64,000 bases of DNA. Source: CAHJXG01 sp964235485. Its GTDB lineage: Bacteria; Pseudomonadota; Alphaproteobacteria; Acetobacterales; Acetobacteraceae. The notes under the pieces are model-generated. The model saw only the letters and a list, made by a program, of their open reading frames with translations. It was not told the origin of the DNA and ran no database searches. Position numbers and translations under genes: made by a program. Numbering within the stretch: position 1 is the stretch's first letter; the number at the start of each line of letters is the position of its first letter. This document shows positions 35,080 to 43,802 of this stretch, one piece after another. The stretch covers positions 62,001-126,000 of the forward strand of contig CAXSAZ010000004.1 in assembly GCA_964235485.1 (NCBI GenBank), in the 5' to 3' direction.

Positions 35080-36257
35080 GTCGTCTCCGGCTGGTCGATG
35101 CCGAGCGTGTCCAGCTCGGAGAACTGGTGCAGGTAGCCCGGCTGCGGGCTGACGGACACCAGGCTGCGCGCGTCGGCCAGCAGCACCGGCTGACGCAGTT
35201 GCCCGTCCCAGGGGCGGAAGGTGAGGCGGGACCCTTTGAACGCCGCCAGCTCGAACTTCGGGCTGCGCAGGTAAGTGCCGATGGCCGCGGGGTCGGAGGC
35301 CGCGCCGCGGGTCGCGGCCTCTCCCACGGCGCGGACGGCCATCCAGGCGCCGAAATCGCGCGCCGTCATCGGGCGCCCGGCCTGCTTCTGGAACCGCGCT
35401 TGGAGCTGCGTCGCGCCCCATTGCTCGAACGGGCGCGCCCAGGCGGTGGGAACCAGGCCCTGCGTGCCGGCAATGGGCCGCGGGTCGGTCGTGCGGTAGG
35501 CCAGGTCGTCGCCGAACTCATTGGCCGTGTCCGCCACCACGAGCACGTCGTAGGACAGCCCTTGGGTGAAGCGCGCGGCCTCCGCGCCGACCGACATGTG
35601 GCCGGTGTCGGTGCGCTGCGCGCCGGGCTGGAAGGTCCAGGGCTTGTCGGTGGCGATGCGCAACTGGAACTTGCGCGCGGCCCGGCGGAGCGCGTCGGCG
35701 TAGTCGCGGTCGGCCTCGTGCGGACCCTGCACCAGCAGCACGTTGCGCCAACGCTTCACCGCCAAGTACTGCATCAGCGCGTCCGCCAGCATCGCCCGGC
35801 TGGGCAGCAGATGCAGCACGCGCGCCCGGCAATCGGCGCCGCGCAGCCTGTCGTCCTCGGAGGTCGCGTCGAGAATGATGGCGTCGCGCGCTTCCGGCAG
35901 GTCGGCCACCTGCAGCAGCAAGGGGGCCGGCAGGTCGGTGACGACCACGCGCTCGCCGCCAGCCAGCATGGCGCGGGCGGCGGCCAGCACGGCATCGGCG
36001 TCCGGCTGCACCGATTCATGCAAGGCGAAACTTTGGTTGAGGAACCGCCCGGTGGTTTGGTTGTCGGCCAGGGCCAGGCGGGCGCCCTGCACGCCCTCGT
36101 CGGCCGGGGGCGGGTCCAGCGTCACCTGCGGGGCCACGCGCTTCGGCGCGAGCGCGAGGTAGCCGATGCCCACCGTGACCGGCTCCGCCGCCGCGACAGG
36201 CAGCGATGCCAGCAGCAGCGCCAGCAGGAATGCGGTCGGGCCGGAAGCTGCCGGCAT
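35067..36257 (-). CDS. PQQ-associated ABC substrate-binding protein (Ped/Lut-like)
   Basis: 396 residues with a signal peptide (FLLALLLASLPVAAA) and a branched-chain-amino-acid-type periplasmic fold (GIGYLALAPKRV, GVQGARLALADNQTTGRFLNQ). It matches the binding-protein family of the PQQ-dependent alcohol dehydrogenase system. It is the first gene of the five-gene leftward operon (binding protein, propeller, ATPase, permease, exported protein). By homology to Lut and PedA its cargo may be lanthanide or a lanthanide complex. Confidence 0.88.
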   Translation of the reverse strand: MPAASGPTAFLLALLLASLPVAAAEPVTVGIGYLALAPKRVAPQVTLDPPPADEGVQGARLALADNQTTGRFLNQSFALHESVQPDADAVLAAARAMLAGGERVVVTDLPAPLLLQVADLPEARDAIILDATSEDDRLRGADCRARVLHLLPSRAMLADALMQYLAVKRWRNVLLVQGPHEADRDYADALRRAARKFQLRIATDKPWTFQPGAQRTDTGHMSVGAEAARFTQGLSYDVLVVADTANEFGDDLAYRTTDPRPIAGTQGLVPTAWARPFEQWGATQLQARFQKQAGRPMTARDFGAWMAVRAVGEAATRGAASDPAAIGTYLRSPKFELAAFKGSRLTFRPWDGQLRQPVLLADARSLVSVSPQPGYLHQFSELDTLGIDQPETTCKL

Positions 36258-36363
36258 TCATTTCCTCCAAAGGCCGCATTATGCAAACGGCTGGATGGAG
36301 TGTGGGCCGTGCGCGCCGGCTTGTCAGCCCCTCCCAAGCATGGATAGTGTCTCAATTCAGGAT

Positions 36364-36687
36364 TTACGGCCGGCCCAGCATCTCGGTTTCTTCTTCCGAA
36401 GAAAGATGAAGAACTGTCCATACTGCAACAAGAATAGGACATGAAAAGTTGTCAAGGCTTCTCGCCTCGTCATTCGTTTGATTGCGAGACCAGAGGAGCA
36501 ATGCCCTGAGTTCGCCGGCTCGGAAGCGGTTGCGGATATGAGTGCCAAGACCATGGTGCATCAGGCTGATGTGTTCGCGGGGGAGCTTGGCCACCTCAAA
36601 TCGTGACGCTGGCGAGAGCGCGTTGATGATGGATTGGAGCTGTGCCCGCGCTTCCGCATCCATGTTCAGGCCGTCATCAGGATCCAT
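36364..36687 (-). CDS. Small cytosolic protein, DUF6794-like
   Basis: 107 residues without a signal peptide. The core LPREHISLMHHGLGTHIRNRFRAG resembles the HHGLGxxIRN motif of DUF6794 proteins. Function unknown. GC content is lower than that of its neighbours, hinting at later acquisition. The family match is from memory of the motif and is tentative. Confidence 0.55.
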   Translation of the reverse strand: MDPDDGLNMDAEARAQLQSIINALSPASRFEVAKLPREHISLMHHGLGTHIRNRFRAGELRALLLWSRNQTNDEARSLDNFSCPILVAVWTVLHLSSEEETEMLGRP

Positions 36688-36811
36688 GGCCTATGATGAT
36701 GCAGTCAGCCCCGAATCTCAAAACGAGGCACCATCTGCGCGTCGTGCAGATTGACAAGCGGCGGCGGCGTGCGCGCATTGCAGCCAACGACACTGCCCAG
36801 GGAGGGGACAT

Positions 36812-37783
36812 ATGCCGATTGGACGCCGTACGCTGCTCGCTACGTCATGGACAGCCGCGCTGCCGCTGACCTCGGCGCTGGCTGCCGCAGCACTTGGCGC
36901 CATCCGCGTCGGCACGCTGCGCTTCGGCTCGGTCGCGTGGGAGCTGGACGTGATGCGCACGCACGGGCTGGACGCCGCCGCCGGCGTGGCCGTGGAAGCG
37001 GTCGAGTTCGCCGCGACCCAGGCCGGCCAGGTCGCGCTGCAGGCCGGGCGCGTCGATACCGTCGTGCAGGACTGGCTGTGGGTGTCGCGGCAGCGGGCGA
37101 CGGGCGCCGATTGGACGCTGTCCCCCACCTCGGGGGCGCTGGGCGCGGTGATGGCGCCGCCGGGGTCGCCGGTGCAGACGGTGGCCGACCTGCGCGGGCG
37201 GCGGCTCGGCATCGCCGGCAGCCCGCTCGACAAAAGCTGGCTGCTGCTCCGCGCCTATGCGCAGCGGACGCTGGGCCTCGATCTGGACCAGGCCGCCGAC
37301 AAGAGCTTCGGCCCGCCCCCCTTGCTCGCGGAGCAGGCGACGGCCGGGCGGCTCGACGCCGTGCTGACCTATTGGCCCTTCGCCGCCCGGGCGGAAGCGG
37401 CGGGGCAGCGCCGGGTGATGGCGATGGAGGACGTGGTGGAGGCGCTCGGCATCCCGCCGGGCGTGCCGTTCGTAGGCTGGGTGTTCTCCGACGCCTTTGC
37501 GGCGCGCAACCCGGCGGCGGTGGAGGGCTTCGTCAAGGCCTCCGACCGGGCGCGGGCGATCCTGGTGGCCTCCGACAAGGAATGGGAGCGGATCGCGCCG
37601 CTCACCGGGGCTTCGGGGCCGGGCGTCGCGCGGCTGCGCGACTGGTACCGGCGCGGCGTGCCGGAGCGTTGGAACTTGGAGGCGACGGCGCGGCTCTACG
37701 ACGTGCTGGCGGAGGTCGGCGGCCCCGCTTTGGTCGGCCCGGCGACGCACCTCGCGCCCGGCACGCTCTGGGCGTCGAGTTAA
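36812..37783 (+). CDS. NitT/TauT-like ABC substrate-binding protein in the methanol locus
   Basis: 323 residues with a twin-arginine-like signal (GRRTLLATSWTAALPLTSALAAA). The type II binding fold has IRVGTLRFGSVAWELDVMRTHGLDAAAGV, LRGRRLGIAGSPLDKSWLLLRAYA and LDAVLTYWPFAAR. This is the SsuA/TauA branch. A strong GGGAGGGG ribosome site precedes the ATG. Permease and ATPase follow directly. The ligand is unknown; the setting between a Ped/Lut-like system and fghA argues for a role in methanol or metal metabolism. Confidence 0.85.
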   Translation: MPIGRRTLLATSWTAALPLTSALAAAALGAIRVGTLRFGSVAWELDVMRTHGLDAAAGVAVEAVEFAATQAGQVALQAGRVDTVVQDWLWVSRQRATGADWTLSPTSGALGAVMAPPGSPVQTVADLRGRRLGIAGSPLDKSWLLLRAYAQRTLGLDLDQAADKSFGPPPLLAEQATAGRLDAVLTYWPFAARAEAAGQRRVMAMEDVVEALGIPPGVPFVGWVFSDAFAARNPAAVEGFVKASDRARAILVASDKEWERIAPLTGASGPGVARLRDWYRRGVPERWNLEATARLYDVLAEVGGPALVGPATHLAPGTLWASS

Positions 37784-37794
37784 AACCCCTCCGC

Positions 37795-38529
37795 ATGGGC
37801 TGGGCCGCGCGCCTGGTGCCCGTGCTGGTCCTGCTCGCGGGTTGGGAGGGGGCGGCGCGGCTGATTGGCAGCCGGCTGTTCCCGCCGGCGAGTACGGTGG
37901 TCGCCGCCTTGGGACAGGAGGCCGCGTCCGGCCGCTTGGCGCACAACCTCCTCGTGACCCTGGCGCGGGTGGCCGCCGCCTTCGTGGTGGCGATGACGTT
38001 GGGCACGGTGCTCGGGGTGGCGATGGGGCGTTGGCGCCGGGTGGACCGGGCGCTCGACAGCTTGCTCACCGGCCTGCTGAACCTGCCGGCGCTGGTCGGC
38101 ATCGTGCTGATCTACGTTTGGTTCGGGCTGAGCGAAGTGACCGCGGTTGCCGCCGTCGCGCTCAACAAGCTGCCGAACACCGCCGTCACGGTGCGGGAAG
38201 GCGCGCGGGCGCTGGACCAGGGCTTGATCGACATGGCGCACAGCTTCCGCATGGGCCGGGGCGCGGTCCTGCGCCACGTCGTGCTGCCGCAGCTTTACCC
38301 TTACTTGTTCGGCGCGGCGCGCTCCGGCCTGGCGCTGATCTGGAAGATCGTGCTGGTGGCCGAGTTGCTGGGGCGCAGCGACGGGGTGGGCTTCCAGATC
38401 CAGGTGTATTTCCAACTGTTCGACGTGACCGGCATCCTGGCCTACACCCTGGCCTTCATCGTCGTGGTGCAGTTGATCGAGTGGCTCCTGCTGCAGCCGT
38501 TGGAGCGGCGGGCCAACCGTTGGCGGTGA
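37795..38529 (+). CDS. ABC permease, SsuC/TauC type
   Basis: 244 residues with six membrane helices and the inner-membrane component (EAA-like) loop DMAHSFRMGRGAVLRHVVLPQLYPYL. The ATG lies 11 bases after the binding protein stop. The stop overlaps the ATPase ATG by one base (TGATG). It resembles nitrate/sulfonate/taurine permeases. Confidence 0.9.
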   Translation: MGWAARLVPVLVLLAGWEGAARLIGSRLFPPASTVVAALGQEAASGRLAHNLLVTLARVAAAFVVAMTLGTVLGVAMGRWRRVDRALDSLLTGLLNLPALVGIVLIYVWFGLSEVTAVAAVALNKLPNTAVTVREGARALDQGLIDMAHSFRMGRGAVLRHVVLPQLYPYLFGAARSGLALIWKIVLVAELLGRSDGVGFQIQVYFQLFDVTGILAYTLAFIVVVQLIEWLLLQPLERRANRWR

Positions 38530-39215
38530 TGCTGGAGGTCGAGGTCGCGCGCAAGACGGTCCCGGCGCGCGGCGGGCCGCGCACGGTGATCGCCGGGCTG
38601 CGCTTCGCGTTGGGGCGGGAGGAGATCGTCGCCCTGGTCGGCCCGTCCGGCTGCGGCAAAACGACGCTGCTGCGCATGGTCGGCGGGCTGGACACACGCT
38701 TCGAGGGCCGGATCGCCTGGGCCGGCGGCGCGGCGCCGCGCATCGGCACCGTGTTCCAGGAGCCGCGGCTGCTGCCCTGGCGCACGGTGCGGCAGAACAT
38801 CGCCCTGGTCCGCCCGCCCGACCCGGCGGAAGCGGCGGCGCTGCTGGCGTTGCTCGGCCTCGCGCCCTACGCCGACCTGCACCCGCCGGCGCTGTCGCTC
38901 GGCATGGCGCGCCGGGCGGCCATCGCGCGGGCGTTCGCGATCCAGCCGGCGCTGCTGCTTCTGGACGAGCCGTTCGTGTCGCTCGATCCCGCCATGGCGG
39001 AGCAAGGCCGGTCGGTGCTTGCCACCGCCTGGCGCACCCGGCGCTGCGCCGCCCTCCTGGTCACGCACGACCTCGCGGAAGCGGCCTCGCTCGCCGACCG
39101 CATCCTCTTGCTGTCCGAGGGGCCGGCCCGGGTGGTGCGCGAGCTGTGGGTCCCCGAAAGCAGCCGGCGGCGCGGGATCGCCGAGGGCGCCCGCGTCGCC
39201 GCCGCGATCACTTGA
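38529..39215 (+). CDS. ABC transporter ATPase with altered signature motif
   Basis: 228 residues. Walker A is GPSGCGKTT, the Q-loop VFQEPRLLPW, Walker B LLLLDEPFVSLD and the H-loop LVTHD. The signature reads LSLGMARR where LSGGQ is usual, so the second and fourth positions of the core are changed, as in a few divergent SsuB/TauB relatives. It is shorter than most relatives (about 255). Its 3' end overlaps the convergent cytochrome gene by eight bases. Confidence 0.88.
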   Translation: MLEVEVARKTVPARGGPRTVIAGLRFALGREEIVALVGPSGCGKTTLLRMVGGLDTRFEGRIAWAGGAAPRIGTVFQEPRLLPWRTVRQNIALVRPPDPAEAAALLALLGLAPYADLHPPALSLGMARRAAIARAFAIQPALLLLDEPFVSLDPAMAEQGRSVLATAWRTRRCAALLVTHDLAEAASLADRILLLSEGPARVVRELWVPESSRRRGIAEGARVAAAIT

Positions 39216-39591
39216 GGGTTTCGAGGTAGGCGATCAGGTTCGTCCGCTCGTCCTCTTTCTTCAAGCCCACGAAGATCATCTTGGTGCCGGGCACCGTGCC
39301 GCGGGGATCGGCCAAGTAGTGGTCGAGCGTCGCCGGGTCCCAGGTGACGTTGTAGTTCTTCATCGGCTCGGAATAGCTGAAGCCTTCGACGCTGTGCGCC
39401 GGCCGGCCGACGATGCCGTGCAGGCTGGGGCCGATCTTGTTCTCGCCCGCCTTGATCGAGTGGCACGCCGCGCATTTGTTGAACTGCGTCTTGCCGAGCG
39501 CCGGGTCGCCCTCCGCCCGGGCCGTGCCGGCCGTGAGCGCCACGGCCGCCATCGTAGCCAATCCCATCAGGTGCCCCATTGGATAACGCAT
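39208..39591 (-). CDS. Periplasmic class I cytochrome c
   Basis: 127 residues with a signal peptide (ending TARA, about residue 26) and one haem motif, CAACHSIKAGENKIGPSLHGIVGRPA. The methionine ligand lies in GTKMIFVGLKKEDER. It is the c2/c550 type of small soluble electron carrier and could link XoxG to an oxidase. It is convergent to the ABC ATPase gene. Confidence 0.93.
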   Translation of the reverse strand: MRYPMGHLMGLATMAAVALTAGTARAEGDPALGKTQFNKCAACHSIKAGENKIGPSLHGIVGRPAHSVEGFSYSEPMKNYNVTWDPATLDHYLADPRGTVPGTKMIFVGLKKEDERTNLIAYLETLK

Positions 39592-39756
39592 CGTCTCTCC
39601 CCATCGCCACGCCGTGCCGGCCTTGGCCTCCGGCGATTATGGGACCCCGCGGGGGATTGTCGAGGCCGGGCGGCAATTTGGGATTTTCCGGCCGCGGCCC
39701 GTTCCCACGCCGCCGCCGGCACCGTAGGGTGGGGCGGAAAAGATCAGGAGGAAGCG

Positions 39757-40068
39757 ATGCTGGTGATCGCCGTGATGTATCCAGGCAGCGACGGCACCCG
39801 GTTCGACCGTGCCTACTACGACGAAACCCATATGCCGCTGGTGCGCCGCCTGTGGGGGCCGATGGGCTTGCAGCGCGACCAGGTGATGCGCGGCCAGCCG
39901 GCGCCGGACGGCGCGCCGCCGTCCTATGTGACGATGACGATGCTGACGTTCGGCTCCATGGACGAGTTCAAGGCCGCCGCCGCCCAGCACGGCGCGGAGA
40001 TCTTCGCCGACATCCCGAAGTTCTATGACGGCTCCCCATCGTTCGGCTTCTTCGACGCCGTGGCCTGA
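39757..40068 (+). CDS. EthD-family dimeric alpha-beta barrel protein
   Basis: 103 residues with MLVIAVMYPGSDGTRFDRAYYDETHMPLV, typical of the EthD ferredoxin-like fold. A strong ribosome site (CAGGAGGAAGCG) precedes the ATG. It ends three bases before fghA, so the two are probably co-transcribed. Function not established; proteins of this kind often bind small aromatic or aldehyde ligands. Confidence 0.85.
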   Translation: MLVIAVMYPGSDGTRFDRAYYDETHMPLVRRLWGPMGLQRDQVMRGQPAPDGAPPSYVTMTMLTFGSMDEFKAAAAQHGAEIFADIPKFYDGSPSFGFFDAVA

Positions 40069-40071
40069 CCG

Positions 40072-40905
40072 ATGGACACCAGGAGCACGCACGCCTGCTT
40101 CGGCGGCACCATGGGGTTCTACAGCCACGCTTCCGCTGCCACCGGGACGGAGATGCGCTTCGGCGTTTACCTGCCGCTGCAGGCGCAGCGGGGGCCGTGC
40201 CCGGCGCTTTACTGCCTCGCCGGGCTGACCTGCACGGAGGAAACCTTCGCCATCAAGGCCGGCGCCCAGCGGTATGCGGCGGAGCACGGGCTGGTGCTGG
40301 TGATGCCGGACACCAGCCCACGCGGCCTCGATTTGCCGGGCGAGGCGGAAAGCTGGGATTTCGGCGTTGGCGCCGGGTTCTACCTGGATGCGACCGCCGC
40401 GCCCTGGGCCGGGCATTACCGCATGGCGCGGTACGTGACCCGGGAACTGCCGGCGCTGATCGAGGCGGAGTTCCCCGTGCGCCCCGACCGGCGCGGCGTG
40501 TTCGGGCACTCGATGGGCGGGCACGGCGCGCTGGTCACGGCGCTGCGGGAGCCGGAACGCTGGCATTCCGTGTCCGCCTTCGCGCCCATCGCCAACCCCG
40601 TGGCGGTGCCGTGGGGGGAAAAGGCGTTCACCGGCTACCTCGGCCCCGACCGGGACGCCTGGGCGGCGTGGGACGCGAGCCTCTTGATGCGCGCCCGGCC
40701 GTATCCCGGGCCGATCCTGGTCGATCAAGGGGTGGACGACCAGTTCCTGGCCAGCCAACTGCGCCCGGAGGCGCTGGACGCCGCGGCGCAGGCCTCCGGC
40801 CAGCAGTTGACGCTGCGGCGGCAGCCCGGCGACCACGGCTACTGGTTCATCCAGACCTTCATGGGTGATCACATGGCGCACCACGCGCGGCAACTGCTCG
40901 GGTGA
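40072..40905 (+). CDS. fghA: S-formylglutathione hydrolase
   Basis: 277-residue cytosolic esterase that splits S-formylglutathione into formate and glutathione, the step after FlhA. The alpha/beta-hydrolase features are LYCLAGLTCTEETFAIKAGAQR, the nucleophile elbow GHSMGGHGAL (Ser about residue 145), and the acid and histidine in VDQGVDDQFL and GDHGYWFIQTF. Length matches the family. Confidence 0.96.
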   Translation: MDTRSTHACFGGTMGFYSHASAATGTEMRFGVYLPLQAQRGPCPALYCLAGLTCTEETFAIKAGAQRYAAEHGLVLVMPDTSPRGLDLPGEAESWDFGVGAGFYLDATAAPWAGHYRMARYVTRELPALIEAEFPVRPDRRGVFGHSMGGHGALVTALREPERWHSVSAFAPIANPVAVPWGEKAFTGYLGPDRDAWAAWDASLLMRARPYPGPILVDQGVDDQFLASQLRPEALDAAAQASGQQLTLRRQPGDHGYWFIQTFMGDHMAHHARQLLG

Positions 40906-40909
40906 CGCG

Positions 40910-41281
40910 ATGCGCGCGGCCTTGATCCTGCTGACCCTGTGCGGCGTTGCGCGCCCGGCTTTGGTGCAGGAAGCTTGGGCGCAGGAGCGCATGGCGTTCT
41001 GGAACCTGACCTCCTTCACCATCACCAACCTGGTCATGGCGCCGGCCGGCCCGGACGGCGCGCCCGCGGGGCCGTTCGGTCCCAACCAGTGCGCCAACGA
41101 CCGCGACGGAACGGTGGACCACGACGAGCGGCTGCGCTTGGCCGGCATCGCGCCCGGACGCTACGACGTGCGCCTGACCACCAAGCCCGGCCGGGTCTGC
41201 ACCGTGCGGGGCGTGGAAGTGAAGGGCGGGAGCAAGTACTCGTTTTCCTTGTCCGACAGCGACCTCGTGGACTGCAGGTAG
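40910..41281 (+). CDS. Secreted protein with a lanmodulin-like acidic loop
   Basis: 123 residues with a signal peptide (about residues 1-24, ending AWA) and a beta-rich mature domain (FWNLTSFTITNLVMAP, YDVRLTTKPGRVCTVRGVEV) with three mature cysteines. At residues 62-73 it reads ANDRDGTVDHDE, which fits an EF-hand loop at positions 3, 5, 6, 8 and 12. It also has the T7 and D9 that mark lanmodulin loops; position 1 is Ala, where Asp or Asn is expected. It starts four bases after the fghA stop. Family not recognised. Confidence 0.75.
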   Translation: MRAALILLTLCGVARPALVQEAWAQERMAFWNLTSFTITNLVMAPAGPDGAPAGPFGPNQCANDRDGTVDHDERLRLAGIAPGRYDVRLTTKPGRVCTVRGVEVKGGSKYSFSLSDSDLVDCR

Positions 41282-41453
41282 CCTTCGCCCCGCGTGGATG
41301 GCGGCCTGCCGTTCGCTCCGCGCCGATCTCGCGCAGGACCTCGCTGTTGGCCGCTTCCTGCTCCGGCATCCTCGCTCACATCTGCATTAGGTCCGGCATC
41401 CCTCGCCGGGCCAGGACCGTTGGCCAGGACACCACGACAAAGCGGAGTCCACC

Positions 41454-41849
41454 ATGGCCATCTCAACCCGGGCGCACGGATTGATCGACTACGCGGCGGC
41501 CTTCTCGCTGGGCGGGCTGGCGTTGACCGGGTTGATGCCCGGGCGGCGGGCACGCCGGGTTGCCGCCTTGGCGACCGCCGTGCCGGTGGGCTGCTTCCTG
41601 GCGACGGATTTCGAGGGAGGGCTGGTCGGGTGGCTGCCCATGCGCCGGCACCTCCGGTTCGACGTGGCTGAGGGGGCGTTGCTGTGCGGGGCCGGGCTGC
41701 TGATGCGGCGGCAGCCTGGGGCGTCGCGCGCCATCCTTGCGGCCTATGGGCTGGGACAGCTCCTGCTGGGGTTGGCGACCAGCGCTACGCCCGTGCGCCG
41801 GCCTGGACAGGGATCAGGACCGATCGCGCGGCTGCTCGGACCCGTCTAG
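41454..41849 (+). CDS. Small membrane protein of unknown function
   Basis: 131 residues with about four hydrophobic helices (LIDYAAAFSLGGLALTGLMPG, VAALATAVPVGCFLATDFEGG, AEGALLCGAGLLM, AILAAYGLGQLLLGL). No family was recognised beyond a likely inner-membrane location. It stands alone between fghA-linked genes and a DUF2786 gene. Confidence 0.7.
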   Translation: MAISTRAHGLIDYAAAFSLGGLALTGLMPGRRARRVAALATAVPVGCFLATDFEGGLVGWLPMRRHLRFDVAEGALLCGAGLLMRRQPGASRAILAAYGLGQLLLGLATSATPVRRPGQGSGPIARLLGPV

Positions 41850-41869
41850 AGGGCCTTGACCGAACGGCG

Positions 41870-42565
41870 ATGGCAGCCAACGACGCCGCGTTGCTGGCCC
41901 GCATCGAGGCCCTGCGCAGCAGGACCACCGACCGCGGCTGCACGGAGGCGGAGGCAATGGCGGCGGCGGCCAAGGTGGCGGCGCTGCTGGACCGGCACGG
42001 CCTGTCGATAACCGACATCGAGCGCCGGGCGCAGCCGTGCGACCGCCTGGCCCTGCCGACCGGGCGGAGCCGCATCGGACCGCTCGACGAGTGCGCCCCG
42101 GCGGTGGCGGCGTTCTTCGATTGCCGGTTCTGGTTCGAGACCGACGCGGAGGGCCGGCTGTCCCAGGTGTTCTTCGGCCTGCCAACGGACGTGCAGGCGG
42201 CGGGAATGCTCATGCCGCTGATCGCCCAGGCCTTCGAGACCGAGGCCAACCGGTTCCGCGCCGGGCCGGACTACCTGCGGGGCCGCGGCGGGCGGCGGCG
42301 GGCGCTGCACACGTCGTTCGTGCTCGGCTTGTCGGAGGGCATCCAGGCGAAGCTCGCGGCGATGCGGGCGGAGCGGGAAGCGGCGCTGCGCGCGTCAACC
42401 GGCCGCGATCTGGCGCTGGCGAAGGCCGGGGTCGTCGATGCGGCGATGAGGACGCTCGGCCTGCGGTTCCGGTCCCGCAACCCGGCGGCGCGCCCGGTGA
42501 ACGCCGACGCCTTCGACGCCGGGCACGCGGCCGGGGAGGGGATCGACATGGGAAAGCCGGGTTAG
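41870..42565 (+). CDS. DUF2786-domain protein
   Basis: 231 residues, cytosolic. The N-terminal segment ARIEALRSRTTDRGCTEAEAMAAAAKVAALLDRHGL matches the DUF2786 helical motif. The remainder includes a metallopeptidase-like or DUF7168-like body with HTSFVLGLSEGIQAKL. Function unknown; such proteins are common in plasmids, phages and chromosomes. The ATG at 41870 begins at the conserved motif. Confidence 0.75.
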   Translation: MAANDAALLARIEALRSRTTDRGCTEAEAMAAAAKVAALLDRHGLSITDIERRAQPCDRLALPTGRSRIGPLDECAPAVAAFFDCRFWFETDAEGRLSQVFFGLPTDVQAAGMLMPLIAQAFETEANRFRAGPDYLRGRGGRRRALHTSFVLGLSEGIQAKLAAMRAEREAALRASTGRDLALAKAGVVDAAMRTLGLRFRSRNPAARPVNADAFDAGHAAGEGIDMGKPG

Positions 42566-42635
42566 CGCGCGGACGCCGAAGCGGCGCCTTGCGACATCAG
42601 GGCGCTGTTCGTGGAAGGTGCTGGGCGACCGGTCG

Positions 42636-43175
42636 CTACCCGCGGGGCAACATGCGGGCAAGCACGCCGTCGTGCCATAGGTAGCGGTGCACCAGCGCCG
42701 CGCCGGCGTGCAGCCCGGCGAGCGCCAGGATCATCCAGCCGATGGCCGCATGCACGTCCTGCACCTGATGCGCCAGCGCGCGATTGCCGGGGTCAAAGGC
42801 CGGGATGCTGAACAAGTTGAAGATGCTGTCGCCCCGCGTCCAGGCCAGGAAGACGCCAACCAGCACCATGGCCCCGAGCAGGGCGTAAAGCCCCCAATGC
42901 GTCCCTTTGGAAACAAGGTTGAGAGCGCCCTCGTCCGCCAGCGGCAGGCGGCGCCCACGGGTCGCGCGCCACAGCAGCCGAGCCGCCAGCAGAACCGTCA
43001 GCGCCAGGCCCACCGTGATGTGCACCGAGCGCGCATCCACCCGCAACGGGCCGCGCGGGAACCAGTCAATGGTTTGCGCGCCCAACCATTGGGACACGAC
43101 CAGCACGGCGGTGGCCCAATGAAAGAACATGGTGGTGGAGTCATAGCGTTTGGCGTCGGCGCTGACAGGCTGCAT
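42636..43175 (-). CDS. Cytochrome b561
   Basis: 179 residues with four membrane helices and paired histidines for two b haems (FFHWATAVLV, VHITVGLAL, DVHAAIGWMIL, GLHAGAALVHRYLWHDGVL). It is an inner-membrane electron carrier, likely taking electrons from quinol or a soluble donor. The start at 43175 gives the family-typical N-terminus ahead of RYDSTTMFFHW. Confidence 0.92.
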   Translation of the reverse strand: MQPVSADAKRYDSTTMFFHWATAVLVVSQWLGAQTIDWFPRGPLRVDARSVHITVGLALTVLLAARLLWRATRGRRLPLADEGALNLVSKGTHWGLYALLGAMVLVGVFLAWTRGDSIFNLFSIPAFDPGNRALAHQVQDVHAAIGWMILALAGLHAGAALVHRYLWHDGVLARMLPRG

Positions 43176-43314
43176 GGCAGGCTCCTCTTGGCCTTGAATA
43201 AAGGCTATGGCCGGGTTGTCAAAGCAGGCGGCGACCGCCCGATGGCTGACTAGCCCCGGCGGCCCGCGTGAGGCATGGTGCGGTCCATGTCGTTCCGTGA
43301 GCCGTCCTGACGCC

Positions 43315-43797
43315 ATGCCCGACTCCGCCATGGGCGTGCCGCTCGAAAGCGTCGCCCACGTCATCCAGGTTGCGCTGACGCCGGTGTTCCTGTTGTCCGG
43401 GGTCGGCACCCTGCTGAACGTGTTCACCACCCGGCTGGCCCGCGTCACCGACCACATGGAGCACGCGGAGGAACTGCTGCGCACCCAGCCCGGCAGCCCG
43501 GACGCCGCGACGCTGCGGGGCCACCTGCAGCGGCTGCGGCGGCGGACCTTTGCGCTTGATGTCGCGGTGGCGCTGGGCGCCATCGGCGGCGGCGCGACCG
43601 CGGTGGCTACGCTCACCCTGTTCGTGGGCGCGCTGCGCAACGCGGCGGTGGCGTCGGCGCTGTTCCTGATGTTCGGCGCGGCGGTCGCGTGCACCATCGG
43701 CGCGCTGGCGGCGTTCCTGGCCGAAACGGTGCTGTCCTGGCACGGCCTGCGGGACGAGGGGCCGCTGCCCCGGCCCAAGCTGGCCCCGCGCGCCTAG
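43315..43797 (+). CDS. DUF2721 membrane protein
   Basis: 160 residues with three hydrophobic segments: VIQVALTPVFLLSGVGTLLNVFTTRLARVTDH near the start, and two more after residue 80. The early LLNVFTTRLARV stretch is typical of DUF2721. Its function is unknown. An ATG five codons later (43330) is an alternative start. Confidence 0.78.
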   Translation: MPDSAMGVPLESVAHVIQVALTPVFLLSGVGTLLNVFTTRLARVTDHMEHAEELLRTQPGSPDAATLRGHLQRLRRRTFALDVAVALGAIGGGATAVATLTLFVGALRNAAVASALFLMFGAAVACTIGALAAFLAETVLSWHGLRDEGPLPRPKLAPRA

Positions 43798-43802
43798 CCG
43801 CG

